Of a stretch of DNA of 64,000 nt, positions 1-11,225 are shown one piece after another (positions within the stretch are counted from its first letter, which is position 1; each line of letters starts with the position of its first letter). The DNA lies in NCBI GenBank assembly GCA_019454045.1, contig SKCR01029079.1:145367-209366 (forward strand). The letters are read 5' to 3'. The position numbers were made by a program, and so were the translations under genes. The notes under the pieces are model-generated. The model did not search any database. It saw only the letters and a list, made by a program, of their open reading frames with translations, and was not told the origin of the DNA. The DNA comes from Zanthoxylum bungeanum. Lineage: Eukaryota > Streptophyta > Magnoliopsida > Sapindales > Rutaceae.

Positions 1-1
1 G

Positions 2-2615
2 ACTCATGGGGGTAAAAAATATTTCCTCTCTATTGTTGATGATTACAGTAGGAAGGTATGGACATTCTTACTAAAATCAAAGGATGAAACTTTGACTAAA
101 TTTAAAGAATGGAAAGTGTTAGTAGAAAATCAAACTAGTAACAAAGTGAAAGTCTTAAGAACTGATAATGGCTTAGAATTTTGTAATACTGAGTTTGATC
201 AATACTGTACTAGTGAGTGTATCCTGAGACATAGGACTGTTAGAAACACCCCTCAACAGAATGGAGTTGCGGAAAGAATGAATAGAACCCTATTAGAAAA
301 GATCAGATGTCTTTTATTCTTTTCCAAACTTCCGAGGGCCTTTTTGGGGTGAACCCCTCAATACTGCTACTCATTTGATTAACCTTAGCCCTAATAGTTC
401 CGTTCAGTTTAAGAGCCCAGAAGAAATCTGGTCTGGTAGGGCTCATAAGCTAGCCCACCTTAGAGTATTTGGCTGTGAAGCCTATGCTCACCAGTCCATA
501 GGTAAACTTGAACCGAGGTCTATCAAGTGTGTTTTCTTAGGATATCAAGAAGGGACAAAGGGGTATAGGTTGTGGGAAAGGGAATCACCTGGAGTCAAAA
601 TCATAGTTAGTCGGGATGTTATATTCAATGAACTTTGTTTTCCTTGTAAATCTACTAACAAGAATGCAGGTGCCTTAGAAAATGATCTAGCAGATTTTGA
701 TCTTGCAGGTGGAGCTCAGATGCAGGTGGAGTCAGGGACATCAGGGACCGCTGATCAAGTTGGTGACATGTCAGACACGGAGACATCTGAGGACACCCAG
801 CCCAGGAGAAATAACCCGGAGGAAAACAGAAATGAAGTAGCAGATATACAAGAACAAAGTGAAGAGGACACAGTAGATCAACTGGATCAAACTGAGCAGC
901 ATGATGAAAAGCCACAAGACACATTGGCCAATTACCAGCTAGCGAGAGACAGAAGTAGGAGGCAGGTAAGGCCTCCTACCAGGTATGATTACTCAACTAA
1001 TGATTTGTATTTCTGTGCATTAATATCAAGTCATGAAATTAATGGGATTGAGCCTGCTAGCTTAGGAGAGGCATTAAAGTCCACCCATAAACTTGAATGG
1101 GAAGCGGCCATGGAAGAGGATATGACTTCTCTTAGGAAAAACCAAACTTGGACTTTAGTTCCTAAACCTAAAAACCAGAAGTTGGTTGAGTGTAAGTGGT
1201 TGTTTAAGGTCAAAGAATGACTACTGCCTAGTGACCCTGTTAGGTTTAAAGCCAGACTTCTAGCAAAATGATTTACTCAACGGGAAGAGATAGACTATAA
1301 TGAAATTTTCTCACCTGTAGTTAAATTTAAAACTATTAGAATGATGTTAGCTCTAGTAGTGCAGTATAATCTTGAATTGGAACAATTGGATGTGAAAACT
1401 GCTTTTCTACATGGGGAATTAGAAGAGAAAATTTACATGTCTCAGCCTGCGGGTTTTATAGAAAAAAATCATCCTGAGTATGTGTGTCTGCTTAATAAAT
1501 CCTTATATGGTCTTAAACAATCACCTAGGCAATGGTATAAAAGATTTGATACATTTGTGCTTAGTATTGGATTCATAAGGAGTAAATATGACAGTTGCTT
1601 CTATTTCATGCTTGATGAAAAATGTCCTGTGTATTTGTTGTTGTATGTTGATGACATGCTTTTAATCTCTGAATCAATGAATGCTATTAATAAACTTAAG
1701 AAGCAGTTAAATAATGAATTTGACATGAAAGACCTAGGAAGTGCGAAGAGAATCCTAGGTATGACCATTGATAGAGATAGAAGTAAGAATTGTCTTAAAA
1801 TACATCAGTCCACATATTTGCAAAATGTAGCATCTAGATTTGGAGTAAGTGGCTGTAAGCCGGTTAGTCAACCTCTTGCGAGTCACTTTATTTTGTCTAA
1901 ATCACAAAGTCCTGCAAATAGGTCTGAGGTGATTAAAATGGAAAATGTACCTTATGCAAATGCTATAGGTTCTGTGATGTATGCCATGATTAGTACTAGA
2001 CCTGACTTGTCTTATGCTGTATCTTTATTAAGTAGGTTTATGTCTAATCCAGGTGGAGCACACTGGAGTGCTTTACAATGGTTGTTAAGATACTTGAATA
2101 CTACTATTGATTATGGCTTATGTTTTAACAAATCTAACGCTTTAGATTTGGTAGGGTATGTTGATTCTGATTTTGCAGGTGACAGAGACTCGAGAAAGTC
2201 AACTACAACTTACTATTTCACACTTGGTGGAAATTGCATCAGCTGGAAGTCAAGCCTGCAACCGTTGGTCACACTCTCAACTACCGAAGCAGAATATATA
2301 GTCATAACTGATGTGTTCAAGGAAGCAATTTGGCTTCAGGGTATCTTAACCAAAATACAACAGCTGCAGGGTAAGACAGTTGTGTATTCTGACAGTCAGA
2401 GTGCAATACACCTGAGCAAGAATCCAGTACATCATGAGAGAACCAAGCATGTGGATGTGAAGTATCATTTTGTGCGGGAAATTATCTCAAATGGTAAGAT
2501 TGAGATTAAAAAGGTTCCGACTGAAGACAACCCATCTGACATGGGGATAAAAATTGTGACTCCAACCAAACTCTCCCACTGCATGAAGCTGTTGCATGTG
2601 GGGGTTGGCTGACCT
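2..2615 (+). pseudogene. Ty1/copia pol remnant (integrase, RT, RNase H), cut by window start
   Basis: This is the 3' two thirds of a Copia polyprotein. The window opens inside the integrase core: VDDYSR near 41, RTDNG near 161 and AERMNRT near 270 supply the D, D and E of the catalytic triad. Reverse transcriptase follows, with VKTAFLHGELEE near 1400, LYGLKQSPRQW near 1505 and the YVDDM box near 1647. The RNase H end has STTEAEY near 2280 and DSQSAIHLSKNP near 2390, and the protein stops at about 2613. Three lesions break it: one extra T in the run near 340 shifts the frame, and in-frame TGA codons lie at 1218-1220 and 1269-1271. Otherwise the frame is open for more than 2 kb, so decay is recent. 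The next features are a polypurine tract and an LTR, as expected. The gag end and 5' LTR lie outside the window. Confidence 0.95.
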
Positions 2616-2717
2616 TGCAGCCAACATGAACGATGATGGGAGTAGGTGAGTTTGCTGTGCTAGCTTGGCCTTAATGTATCCTTGTGTATGATTGGGAGTG
2701 ATAGATGTTTTTGGCTT

Positions 2718-2729
2718 CAAGGTGGAGAT
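2718..2729 (+). other. polypurine tract of the first Copia element
   Basis: The purine-rich run CAAGGTGGAGAT lies directly before the TG that opens the LTR. Its position is that of the plus-strand primer in LTR retrotransposons. Confidence 0.75.
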
Positions 2730-3182
2730 TGTAAAATGTGAAGCCTTTATTCAGTCGTTGGATAAGGGAAACGTGGCGTAATCCTTGCCGTTGTCCCAAT
2801 TACATCAATTTGCTTGTCATATATAAAGGGTGGTTAGGTTGAGAATTAGTTAAGTTTTTCATTAATTGTTTCTCCTTATTTTTGGCTAAGTGTTAAGCTT
2901 ATTCCTTAGTCCAAGTTAGTGTAATCTTCAATTGGGAATTTGAGAGATTGACACTTTTAGAGATTATGGTTTATTGTGAGATTTGGGGAAATTACAATTT
3001 GTAAACGGATTCAAGATTCTTGAGTAATCTTGAAAGTGATTAGTGCAGCGAGCTCCTTGTTCCGAAGTTCAACGTGGATGTAGTCGGAAATTTTTTCCAA
3101 TGAACCACGGTAAAAATCGTGTATTCTTGATTGTTGATTGTTTTGTTTGACTAACAAATCTGCGAAAAACTTCACACCAACA
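2730..3182 (+). mobile_element. 3' LTR of the first Copia element
   Basis: This 453-bp segment begins TGTAAAATG and ends CACCAACA, giving the TG...CA ends of an LTR. It lies directly after pol and the polypurine tract. A TATA-like ATATAAAGG lies near 2821 and is the likely LTR promoter. The 5' partner lies outside the window, so the right boundary comes from the terminal dinucleotide only. The following CTATA is a candidate target-site duplication that cannot be checked here. Confidence 0.8.
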
Positions 3183-3612
3183 CTATATTTTTTACAACTA
3201 AACTTTCACAAGACATCCAAATGTGTCCTTTTTATATTTATGTTCAAGCTAATAATTGAAATGGCAACAAAGAAACAAGTACAGAATGCAGGCAGTTACA
3301 GGAAAAACAAAATAAATCAAAGATGTGACCAAAAAAAAAAGAAATTAAATATTTCCCAGATGAATCTCTATGAAGACGATATGCGCTCCACGCCAGCAGT
3401 GCACGGATGTAATCAATCCATCCCCCTCTAGCTGCCAAGTGAAGAGGAGTGCTTCCTGGGCAACTGTAATCAGCAATCTATCAATCTACAAAATAAATAT
3501 AACGCCTAAATCTACAATAAAACAAAATCATCACCACAATTTTTGCCCATATCCACCGGCTGAAGCACAAACAAGAGCACCACTATCTAGCAAAATATGT
3601 ACACATTGACGA
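3183..3612. other. unannotated spacer
   Basis: AT-rich sequence lies between the Copia LTR and the first recognisable hydrolase exon. It may hold the lost or displaced 5' exon(s) of that gene, but I could not recognise any. Short ORFs here have no visible family signature. Confidence 0.5.
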
Positions 3613-6600
3613 GCTGATGATCCCAAATTGCATGTTTTATTTGTTCCTGGAAATCCAGGTTTGTTTTTGTTGCTTCTGCTGTTGTTGTTGTTGATTTATT
3701 TGTTGTAATTCATCAGAATAATGAACTGGGTTGGCGTTTCACAGGTGTTATTACATTTGATAAGGATGTTGTGGAATCATTATATGAGCATCTTGGAAGA
3801 AATGAATCAATTACAGGCAAGTCATATAAGTGTTTCTTTGTCATGCTATTCTTCTTTCTTTAACAATGGGATATTGGGGTATGATTTTATGCTAATTTGT
3901 TGCATTTAAGTTGAATTACAGCTGTTGGAAATGCAGCACAAAAGAATACATTCTTATAATTCTCTCTAACAAAAGATTGGTAGTGTCGCAGATTTGAACG
4001 ATTTCTCTATATTTTGCAATGGGGTTTCTAAGTAATCTAAATAAGCAATGGAGATCAGCTATAGTGAATGAGTAATATGTTTTTCAGTTACAAAACAAAG
4101 TCAGAAACCCTGTCAGTCTAGTGTTGGTATTGGTGATACATTTTTAGTGAGGTTACCAAAACCACTTGTATGTTTTCTTTGTGATCATAACTGTATGCTG
4201 CAACCTCCTGGAGATGAATATCCTCTTCTTTTACTGGTGTATTTTCTTAATGGCTAGGCTTTGCTACTGGAAAATGAAATGACTCGTTGTCCTTAAATTA
4301 CAAAACTTCATCTGTTTCTTTAAAGGGCATCCTACTTCCTACGAAATACAGTGGATGCAGTACAACTTTCTTTGATTGATAGCGCAGCCTCTCCTCTACA
4401 GCTTGGTTTTATATCACTGTATTTCCTCTTTTTGTCAGAACTTCGATCTTGGAAGGTTGTTTTCTCTTGATGAACAAATAGATCGTAAGGTAACATTCCA
4501 CTTGCTTTACCAGCCTGGTAATAGTGATTCGTTAAAGTTACAAATTTATCCATTGGTTGCTTTTTGTAGTGGTTAATAGTGCAGATTCATAGAGGCGTTA
4601 CTTTTACAGAGCTATAATAAACTTTTTTCATTGATCTGCATGAGTTTGAACATGGTACTCACCGATAAAAATATTGAGGAACTTGGTTCCATGTCTTTAA
4701 ATATTTCCGTGGAAATTTAAGTAGATCTTGTTTGTCTAGTGTGTTACCTCTATTGGTTTCTTTCTGTAGTGGTTAATAGTGCAGATTCATAGAGGAGTTA
4801 CTTTTACAGAGCTATAATATAAATCTTTAATTGATCTGCTTGAGTTTGAACAAGGTACTCACCGATAAAAATATTGAGGAACTTGGTTCCATGTCTTTGA
4901 ATATTTCCGTGGAAACTTAACTGGATCTTGTTTGTCGAGTGTGTTACCTCTATATGCTTTCCCGATACCATATTCTTCTTTTTGATGTTACTTTCTTTCT
5001 TAGTTTTTTTGAATCGTTAGGTGTACTACTTTATTTGTCGTACTAAAATCTCTTTTTGATCATACACTTTTCGCAGATGGACTTCATCAGGCAGGAATTG
5101 CATAATACAGAAGTTCCTATAGTACTGGTGTGACCATTTATACTGTAATGCATTTTATATATGATGCTGAATTTTAAAGGTGCAATGCTGAATTTTAAAG
5201 GTGCATTGTCATCTATAAAAGAGTGAGTGTAAATGTCAACGCTTGTTGAGGATCATATTGGCCGTCTTTTAGCTAAGTTGCTTCAGGTTGCAGATCCTCT
5301 CTCACTATTAAAATTATTAGAAATATTTTTTTTTTTTTAAATCTTTTGGTTGGAAAAGTTAATTAAATTTTTCTAGGTGATTTTACTTCAACCATTAATC
5401 ATATAAAATTGTGTTCTGTAATATAGTTTCGTTTTGATTTTAATTAGCTGACTTACAGTTTGCCTGTTTGGTTTGGCACTCAATTGGCGCATATATAGCT
5501 CTTGAAATGCTAAAGAGGTCTTCAGAAAAGGTGATGATTACATTCAACACAATTTGAGGCTTCAGTACACATTATTCTACTTCTTTCTTCAGGGGGATAC
5601 TATGCCCCATCGGCTCAATCCCCCTTCAAGCCTGCAATGGCACTCAAAACTCTTAAACCTGTCAATATTTAATAACATATTGACACTATATTATATTATT
5701 TTCATTCACACCTTCAATCCCCAATTTCTAGTTTCTGGTTTGTTCTTATCTCACATTTTTCTAACATTGAAAAGCCTGCTTGTGACTACTAAATTCTGTG
5801 GTAATAGGTCATATATTACGTTGGACTGTATCCATTTTTGGCGCTAGTCCGACCATCAGTAACTCAATCTATTATTGGCAAAGTTGCAGCCTAAAGTTCT
5901 TCGCCATTATGGAAATTACCCCCCTGTAGTTATTTGCTTTAGTTGTCTGGAGGCTTCCTTTGTGTTGAGCACTGCACTATGTTAATTATCGTATGCATTC
6001 CCATTGTGTGTGTGCTCTACTTTTTCCAATTATGGTTGTAATTTTCTCACCTGTTTTTATACTTACTCCTCTTGTCTGTCACCTGGGCTTACTTGTTGGA
6101 AATTCAGGCTGTTACGAGTGATAGATTCTAATATGCTGAAGTAGTTGATCTACTGCTTTGATGTATGAGTTTTAATCTGACATACTCTCTTGATTCTAAT
6201 TATTAAATCTTACTACTTAAATCTTTTGGGTTTTTGATCTGGCATTATTGCGTGGAATCTGATCAAACAAAAGTTTATGAGATGCAGGTCTTCCATTGCA
6301 TCAGCTGCTCTTAGCTTCGCAATAGCATCTTTGGGAATAGTACCTAGTACTGCATTAAGATTTTTTGTGTCTAAATCTCTTCGAAGGTCGTGGTCTGCAA
6401 CTGCAGTCGAAGCTACTTGCACCCACTTATCACAGGTGAAGTATTACCAATTATAAAAATTAAAGAGTTGGTTTCTTGTGTTGCAAATATACTTTTTGAG
6501 AAAATTTCAATATTATTTTTCTTTTTCCCTCTTTTCTTCTACTGTATTATTAAAACCATTTATGTGCGGTAGATTCTGTCTTGGAGGACATTGATGCGAT

Positions 6601-8350
6601 TTCTTCTTAGTTAATACTTAAATAATAGATATTTATTCAGAATATTCAACTATAGGTATTTGATTGTAATGTAGTCCACTTTTTGAATTGAATGAATTCA
6701 AATTAACTTGTTTGGAATTTCATTTCTTTTCAGTATCATGTTATTCGAATTGTGCTCTTTATGACAATGACGGAGTTTAAACAGGTAAAATCGGATATAT
6801 CTAAATGTACGAGGTAATTATGCCAGTGTTTCTAACTATTCAACAATATTTTTTCTCCATTTTTTAGCAATGTTCTTCTATCTAGACCATTGTGTACTCA
6901 AAACCATCTTGCTTTACCAATTTGCTATTTTGCTTCCAAAAGTCTTCTGAAGTTCAATTCTTCTGCTTGCTTCTGTAATTTTGGTAAAATATGTCTTAAT
7001 CCTACATAGTCAAAATTCTGAAATTGTAGTTGGTACTACAGAACCAGTATATAAGCTTTGATGAATTATGCAATGCGTATGCTATAGTTCTGGTACTCAT
7101 TATCAACTTCCCACTTGGCTTTCGTCATACATGATACTCACTTATTGCTCATGTATACCTCACTCTAACTATAACCAGAACCTAGTTCGATCAAAGAGGT
7201 GTTTGAACATTTATGTGACAATTAAACTTTTCAACTCGCTGAGGAAGAAATCTTGAACACATAGCTAGTGATACTCTTTGCTTGAATGTAATTCTTTGAG
7301 CATGACATTATGTAATAGAATTTCCGTAGTTGAAATATACATTCATTTAAACTGATAACAAGAGTAAAATCATCCTTCTTTACGCTTCGTATCGTGTTAT
7401 CTTTTCCATGGGTGTTTATTTTCCTTTCATGCAATTTACTTTATATATGTTATATGCCTCTTCTATCAACTTATGAGCACACAACCGCATTTATGCGAAA
7501 AAATCATAGTAAGATCGCATATTTGTTCGGTGTTGATGATCACTGGGGTCCGCTAGAGATGTATGAAGAGGTAAGGATGGATACATCATTTTTGAAGGAT
7601 CATTTTGTTATGTAAAAGGCTTCAATGATTTGCTTTAAACGTATGTAACACCTGTTATGGAGTATACGTGTAAGCATGTGCGTAGGTTGAATAGGAGGGT
7701 ACATATTTTACTATGGCCCTTCCAATGCAGCTTGATACCTCACCTCTTCCCTTTTGGGTCCTACACTCGACCCTTGAATATCTCCAATAACTCGAGTTTA
7801 ACAGCTTCACAAGTGTCTTGAAAAACTCAATTTAGTACTCAGTCACTTCATCAAGAGGGGTATTTTAGTCCTAATATCATTTTTCACTTACCTTGGTTTG
7901 TGGCGTGACGCTGTGGCAGCTTGGCATATGCTGATGTAGTTACTGATAAATGAGTTGTAACTAACAAAGAGTGTTCTTCTCAAAATAACTTCAATGACTT
8001 TGCCCCCAATAATAAATTGAAAAGAGTATTGAAGTTGTTGCTTATGGTGTTGTTAAAATTGGTACAGATTGTTGAGAATTAATTCAAGAACAATAGGTAT
8101 GATGACACTTATGTTCTTCGTTTAATGAGATTTGAATTGTTCTTCATTACGGCATTCTTCAGTATAATGTAGGCTTATTTTTAACCACATTTCGTGCTCA
8201 CAGATCTCCAAGCAACTCCCAGAATTTCCTCTAGCGATTGAAAGGCATGATAACACTCATAATTTCTGTTGTTCCGAGGCTGGCTCAGCATGGGTTGCTT
8301 CGCCTGTAGCTGGCTTCATAAATAACAAAATTTCAAGTTTAAGCAAGTGA
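3613..8350 (+). pseudogene. lipid-droplet-associated hydrolase (LDAH-like) pseudogene
   Basis: A split gene of the alpha/beta-hydrolase family related to LDAH can be followed through conserved segments: LHVLFVPGNPG (3613-3658), VITFDKDVVESLYEHLGR (3745-3816), GRLFSLDEQIDRK (4439-4489), MDFIRQELHNTEVPIV (5077-5127), HSIGAYIALEMLKRSSEK (5459-5530), VIYYVGLYPFLAL (5808-5891), WSATAVEATCTHL (6287-6435), YHVIRIVLFMTMTEFK (6734-6784), YLFGVDDHWGPLEM (about 7475-7570) and THNFCCSEAG (8204-8350). Most segments are flanked by AG and GT; the second ends in GC. Several faults suggest a dead gene. The exon at 3922-3983 has an in-frame TAA at 3957 before the conserved TKDW. The 5808 exon runs into TAA at 5892. 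The 7475 exon lacks a clean acceptor. The nucleophile elbow reads W-H-S-I-G instead of G-H-S-I-G. No start exon was found. Unusual splicing could rescue part of it, so function is not strictly excluded. Confidence 0.8.
4565..4953. repeat. 200-bp tandem duplication in an intron
   Basis: The sequence starting TGTAGTGGTTAATAGTGC at 4565 recurs at 4765, and GTGTTACCTCTAT recurs at 4741 and 4941, so the period is exactly 200 bp. The copies differ by scattered substitutions and small indels. The duplication lies in an intron of the hydrolase pseudogene. Confidence 0.9.
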
Positions 8351-9045
8351 TGTCAGACCATTCCTTGCTATATTTTTCAGATTTCTCAAATATTATACAC
8401 TTTGTAGTATGTTTCAATCTCCTTTGCAATAAGTTGAGGATGGACTCTATACACATTTTCGGAGATTCCATATACCTTCGTTATACTTGTAATGGAATTA
8501 TTCTTTTAATAATTTAGTTATTTAAGTACATATAACAAAGAATGCGAGCAATATCACAAGATTACTGGCAGTGACAGGAGATCTAGTCATATTAGCTTGT
8601 AGTTTGATGTCTCGTTACTCTTTGTTAAAAGATCCCAAATTGATTACTTTGAACACAATTTTTGCTAAAAATATCAAACAGTAAGGACAAAATTGTGCGC
8701 TAGTGGAACGAATGATATGAAATTTATAATTTGTAACATTATTTTTTATAAACTTTCTAACATTTTTATTACAATAATAAATGACTGTAAAATTAGGTAA
8801 ACAAAAAAAGAAAAAAGTATTTGAGTATTGTAACAAAGATTATAATCTGCACAATGACTGTACCCGTACAGACCCCAGGGTACCGGTAGGAGTGGCGCGG
8901 GATCCTATTTTTGTGTAAGATCTGAACCATTGGAAAAAAAATCCAATGGTTCATAATATACAACAGACAAATCCATACATCATTTTGTGCTGGGTCATGT
9001 TTATGTCATTGTAATAACATCAGAATCACTCTTTTTTTTTTTTTT
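8351..9045. other. AT-rich spacer with a small hairpin
   Basis: No gene is visible. A perfect 12-bp inverted repeat (TGAACCATTGGA at 8923-8934, its complement at 8942-8953) lies beside a small GC-rich patch near 8862-8910. It may be a fragment of a transposon end, but nothing more can be said. Confidence 0.5.
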
Positions 9046-9197
9046 ATTGCATGAAATAAATTTAAAAATTTAATAATTGATATAATAAGGGTAATTTAGT
9101 TATTTAGGATTCAGTGATATATGTGTGATATGTCAATGAATCCTAAATTACCTTTACTATATCAATTATTAAATTATTAAATTTATTCAATGCAATT
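9046..9197. repeat. foldback (MITE-like) element
   Basis: The left half, beginning ATTGCATGAAATAAATTT, returns as an imperfect reverse complement ending TTTATTCAATGCAAT. The arms are about 65 bp and share the stretch TTAGGATTCA / TGAATCCTAA, with a loop of about 20 bp. An AT-rich hairpin of this size upstream of a gene is typical of a miniature inverted-repeat element. No clear target duplication was found, so the superfamily is unknown. Confidence 0.7.
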
Positions 9198-9792
9198 AAA
9201 GTTATAAAGTTCAACATTTTTTTAATAATAATTATGATAGAATTACTCTCTGGTCACTTTCTTTTAATATCTACAATGAGAAATGATTTAAATTATGTTA
9301 GCTGTAATATGAAGGAAAATTTTCCTTCATCAAAGTAGATTTTTGACCTAAGTGTGAATATCAAAACCGGTCCCGACAAATTCTCATTACAATATGATCA
9401 TTTGTTTTTGTTTTTGTTTTTTGTTTTGTTTTGTTTTGTTTTTTTAATTATTAAAGGTAAGAGGATATTATCAATGATTGGGACTTATGTTATTCAAATA
9501 GTCTAATTATGTACAATTTTGAAAATTCAAACACAAATAGGGACCAAAATGTTATATTCAGTCACCAAAAACAATCAGATAAAATGTGCGGCTGAGATCA
9601 GCTTGTCACAACCAAAATCTGACAGACATCATCAGAGACTCCTTCAGCTGACATGCAGAATTTATAGGGAGGTCAAAATACTCAAATATGCCATTGCCAT
9701 TGCCATTGCCTCTCTCTTGAAGCAAAATCTTTTGTCAACTTTCTCATTTTCTCTTGTATCATCCACTCACAAACAAAAAAATATTCACAAGA
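9198..9792. promoter_or_regulatory. 5' flank of the OVATE gene with a TTTTG repeat
   Basis: AT-rich upstream region. A T-rich simple repeat of TTTTG/TTTTTG units occupies 9401-9446, and a short GCCATT triplication lies near 9690. No convincing TATA box or other specific element was identified. The transcription start is probably within the last 150 bases, by position only. Confidence 0.4.
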
Positions 9793-10332
9793 ATGCCAAC
9801 AGCAACAACAAGAAAAAAGCTCATCCTCAACACGGTAGCTGTTAGCTTAGGATGCAGCAGCAGTTGCAAGAAACCAAAACTCTCATTCCTCTTCAACCCA
9901 AAACCAAAACCCAAGAAACAAAATTACCAAAAATGCCCTCATACCCCTGACGCCCGCACTGGTACTAGTCTTTACAACTACTATTCAAGCTCCCAATATT
10001 ACGAAACAGCCAGCGCCACCACATTCTGGGACACGCCGGAGGTCGAGAAAACACGACCTGTTCGAGGATTCGGTCGTGTTGGCGGCGAGAGCGTGGCCGT
10101 CGAGAAAGATTCCGACGATCCGTATTTGGATTTCAGGCGGTCGATGCTACAGATGATATTGGAGAAGGAGATATACTCGAAAGATGATTTGAAGGAACTT
10201 TTGAACTGTTTCTTGCAACTGAATTCGCCGTGTCACCATGAGATTATTGTTATGGCTTTTACTGAGATCTGGAATGGGGTTTTTTCAGTCAATAAGTCAG
10301 CAACTGCTGGTTCTTCCTCGAAGTTACAGTGA
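9793..10332 (+). CDS. OVATE family protein (OFP), putative transcriptional repressor
   Basis: A single-exon gene of 179 codons. The N-terminus is basic, with KKLILNTVAVSLGC at residues 8-21, a feature of several plant OFPs. A low-complexity Lys/Pro/Ser/Tyr linker follows. The C-terminal OVATE domain covers about residues 103-165, including DPYLDFRRSMLQMIL, the acidic EKEIYSKDDLKELLNCFLQL and HHEIIVMAFTEIWNGVF. OFPs are plant-specific nuclear or cytoplasmic regulators that bind TALE homeodomain and TRM proteins and affect organ shape and secondary walls. The start at 9793 is chosen over the in-frame ATG at 9754 because the family motif begins directly after it and the upstream residues look like leader sequence. 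The frame is undamaged and the length fits small OFPs. The exact OFP subgroup is not determined. Confidence 0.93.
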   Translation: MPTATTRKKLILNTVAVSLGCSSSCKKPKLSFLFNPKPKPKKQNYQKCPHTPDARTGTSLYNYYSSSQYYETASATTFWDTPEVEKTRPVRGFGRVGGESVAVEKDSDDPYLDFRRSMLQMILEKEIYSKDDLKELLNCFLQLNSPCHHEIIVMAFTEIWNGVFSVNKSATAGSSSKLQ

Positions 10333-10455
10333 TTATGGTCGTGTCAAGCAGTGATGATGAGGATACATGATCACGTGAGATCTGGTCAATATAGCACGTG
10401 GTGCTTTTGTGTTTAGTATGATAATGTATCGTTGACCCAAAAAAAAATATGAAAA

Positions 10456-10560
10456 ATGGTATTGGTATAAAATGGCGATAAAAGATAAAATAGCATACAA
10501 AATTATCATATTGAAGATTTTGTATGTTATTTTATCATCATTTTATATAAATATCATTGC
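10456..10560. repeat. small foldback element downstream of the OVATE gene
   Basis: A left arm of about 45 bp around GATAAAATAGCATACAAAAT (to 10503) pairs with a right arm beginning ATTTTGTATGTTATTTTATC at 10517. The loop is about 13 bp. It lies about 125 bp after the stop codon, so it may fall in the 3' untranslated region. It could be a MITE or contribute to transcript 3' structure. Confidence 0.65.
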
Positions 10561-10801
10561 ATAATAAATATTGTTATTTATACCCCCAAATGTGGGTGTC
10601 TAGACTCTAGCTCTAGGGTTTTCCTTTTATAATATGATATCTGTGTATGTACAAAGATTTTGATGCTAATGTAATGTCAAGGATCATAGAATGAATCTAT
10701 TAATTTCTTCTTCTTCTTTTTTTAGTGATATTTTTAGTGTAGATTTGGTAATTTTTGTAAGGGTGAATTGGTAAAAGCAAGCTAGCTATCTAATGGGTTA
10801 G

Positions 10802-11225
10802 ACGTGGTCATCGGTTCAGTTCAATTCTGAACCGATTGGGTTTTGGTTCCACTTTTATGGAACTGGAATCAAATTGGATAATTTTTGTTCGGTTTCGTTT
10901 TTGTGGAACCAAGAACCGGACGATTCCAGTTCAATTTTTTTTTAAAAAAATTAAAAATGGAAATTAAATTTTAATGAATTTTGTAATTGGATATTATTAT
11001 TAAATAAATATAATAAAAAAAAATTATTTGAATTTTATTAAATTAAATTAAAAATAAAATAAAAATAAAAATTTATTTGAATTTTAATAGTGAAACCGAA
11101 CGGTTTCAATGATTCCGTTAGGGTGGGAATCCTAATCGAACCATATGGAACTGATTCCGGTTCCGATTCGAGAATTGGAACCGAAAAACCGATTCGATTC
11201 TAATTCAAACAGTGACCTAGTCTAT
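10802..11225. repeat. GGTTCC/GGAACC-rich interspersed repeat
   Basis: The block is built from many short words of the type GGTTCC, GGAACC and ACCGATT on both strands, around an AT-rich centre. The ends (GTGGTCATCGGTTC near 10805, ending CAGTGACCTAG near 11220) are loosely complementary. This suggests a degenerate foldback DNA element. A similar word set recurs at 55920-56135. No coding capacity. Confidence 0.5.
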
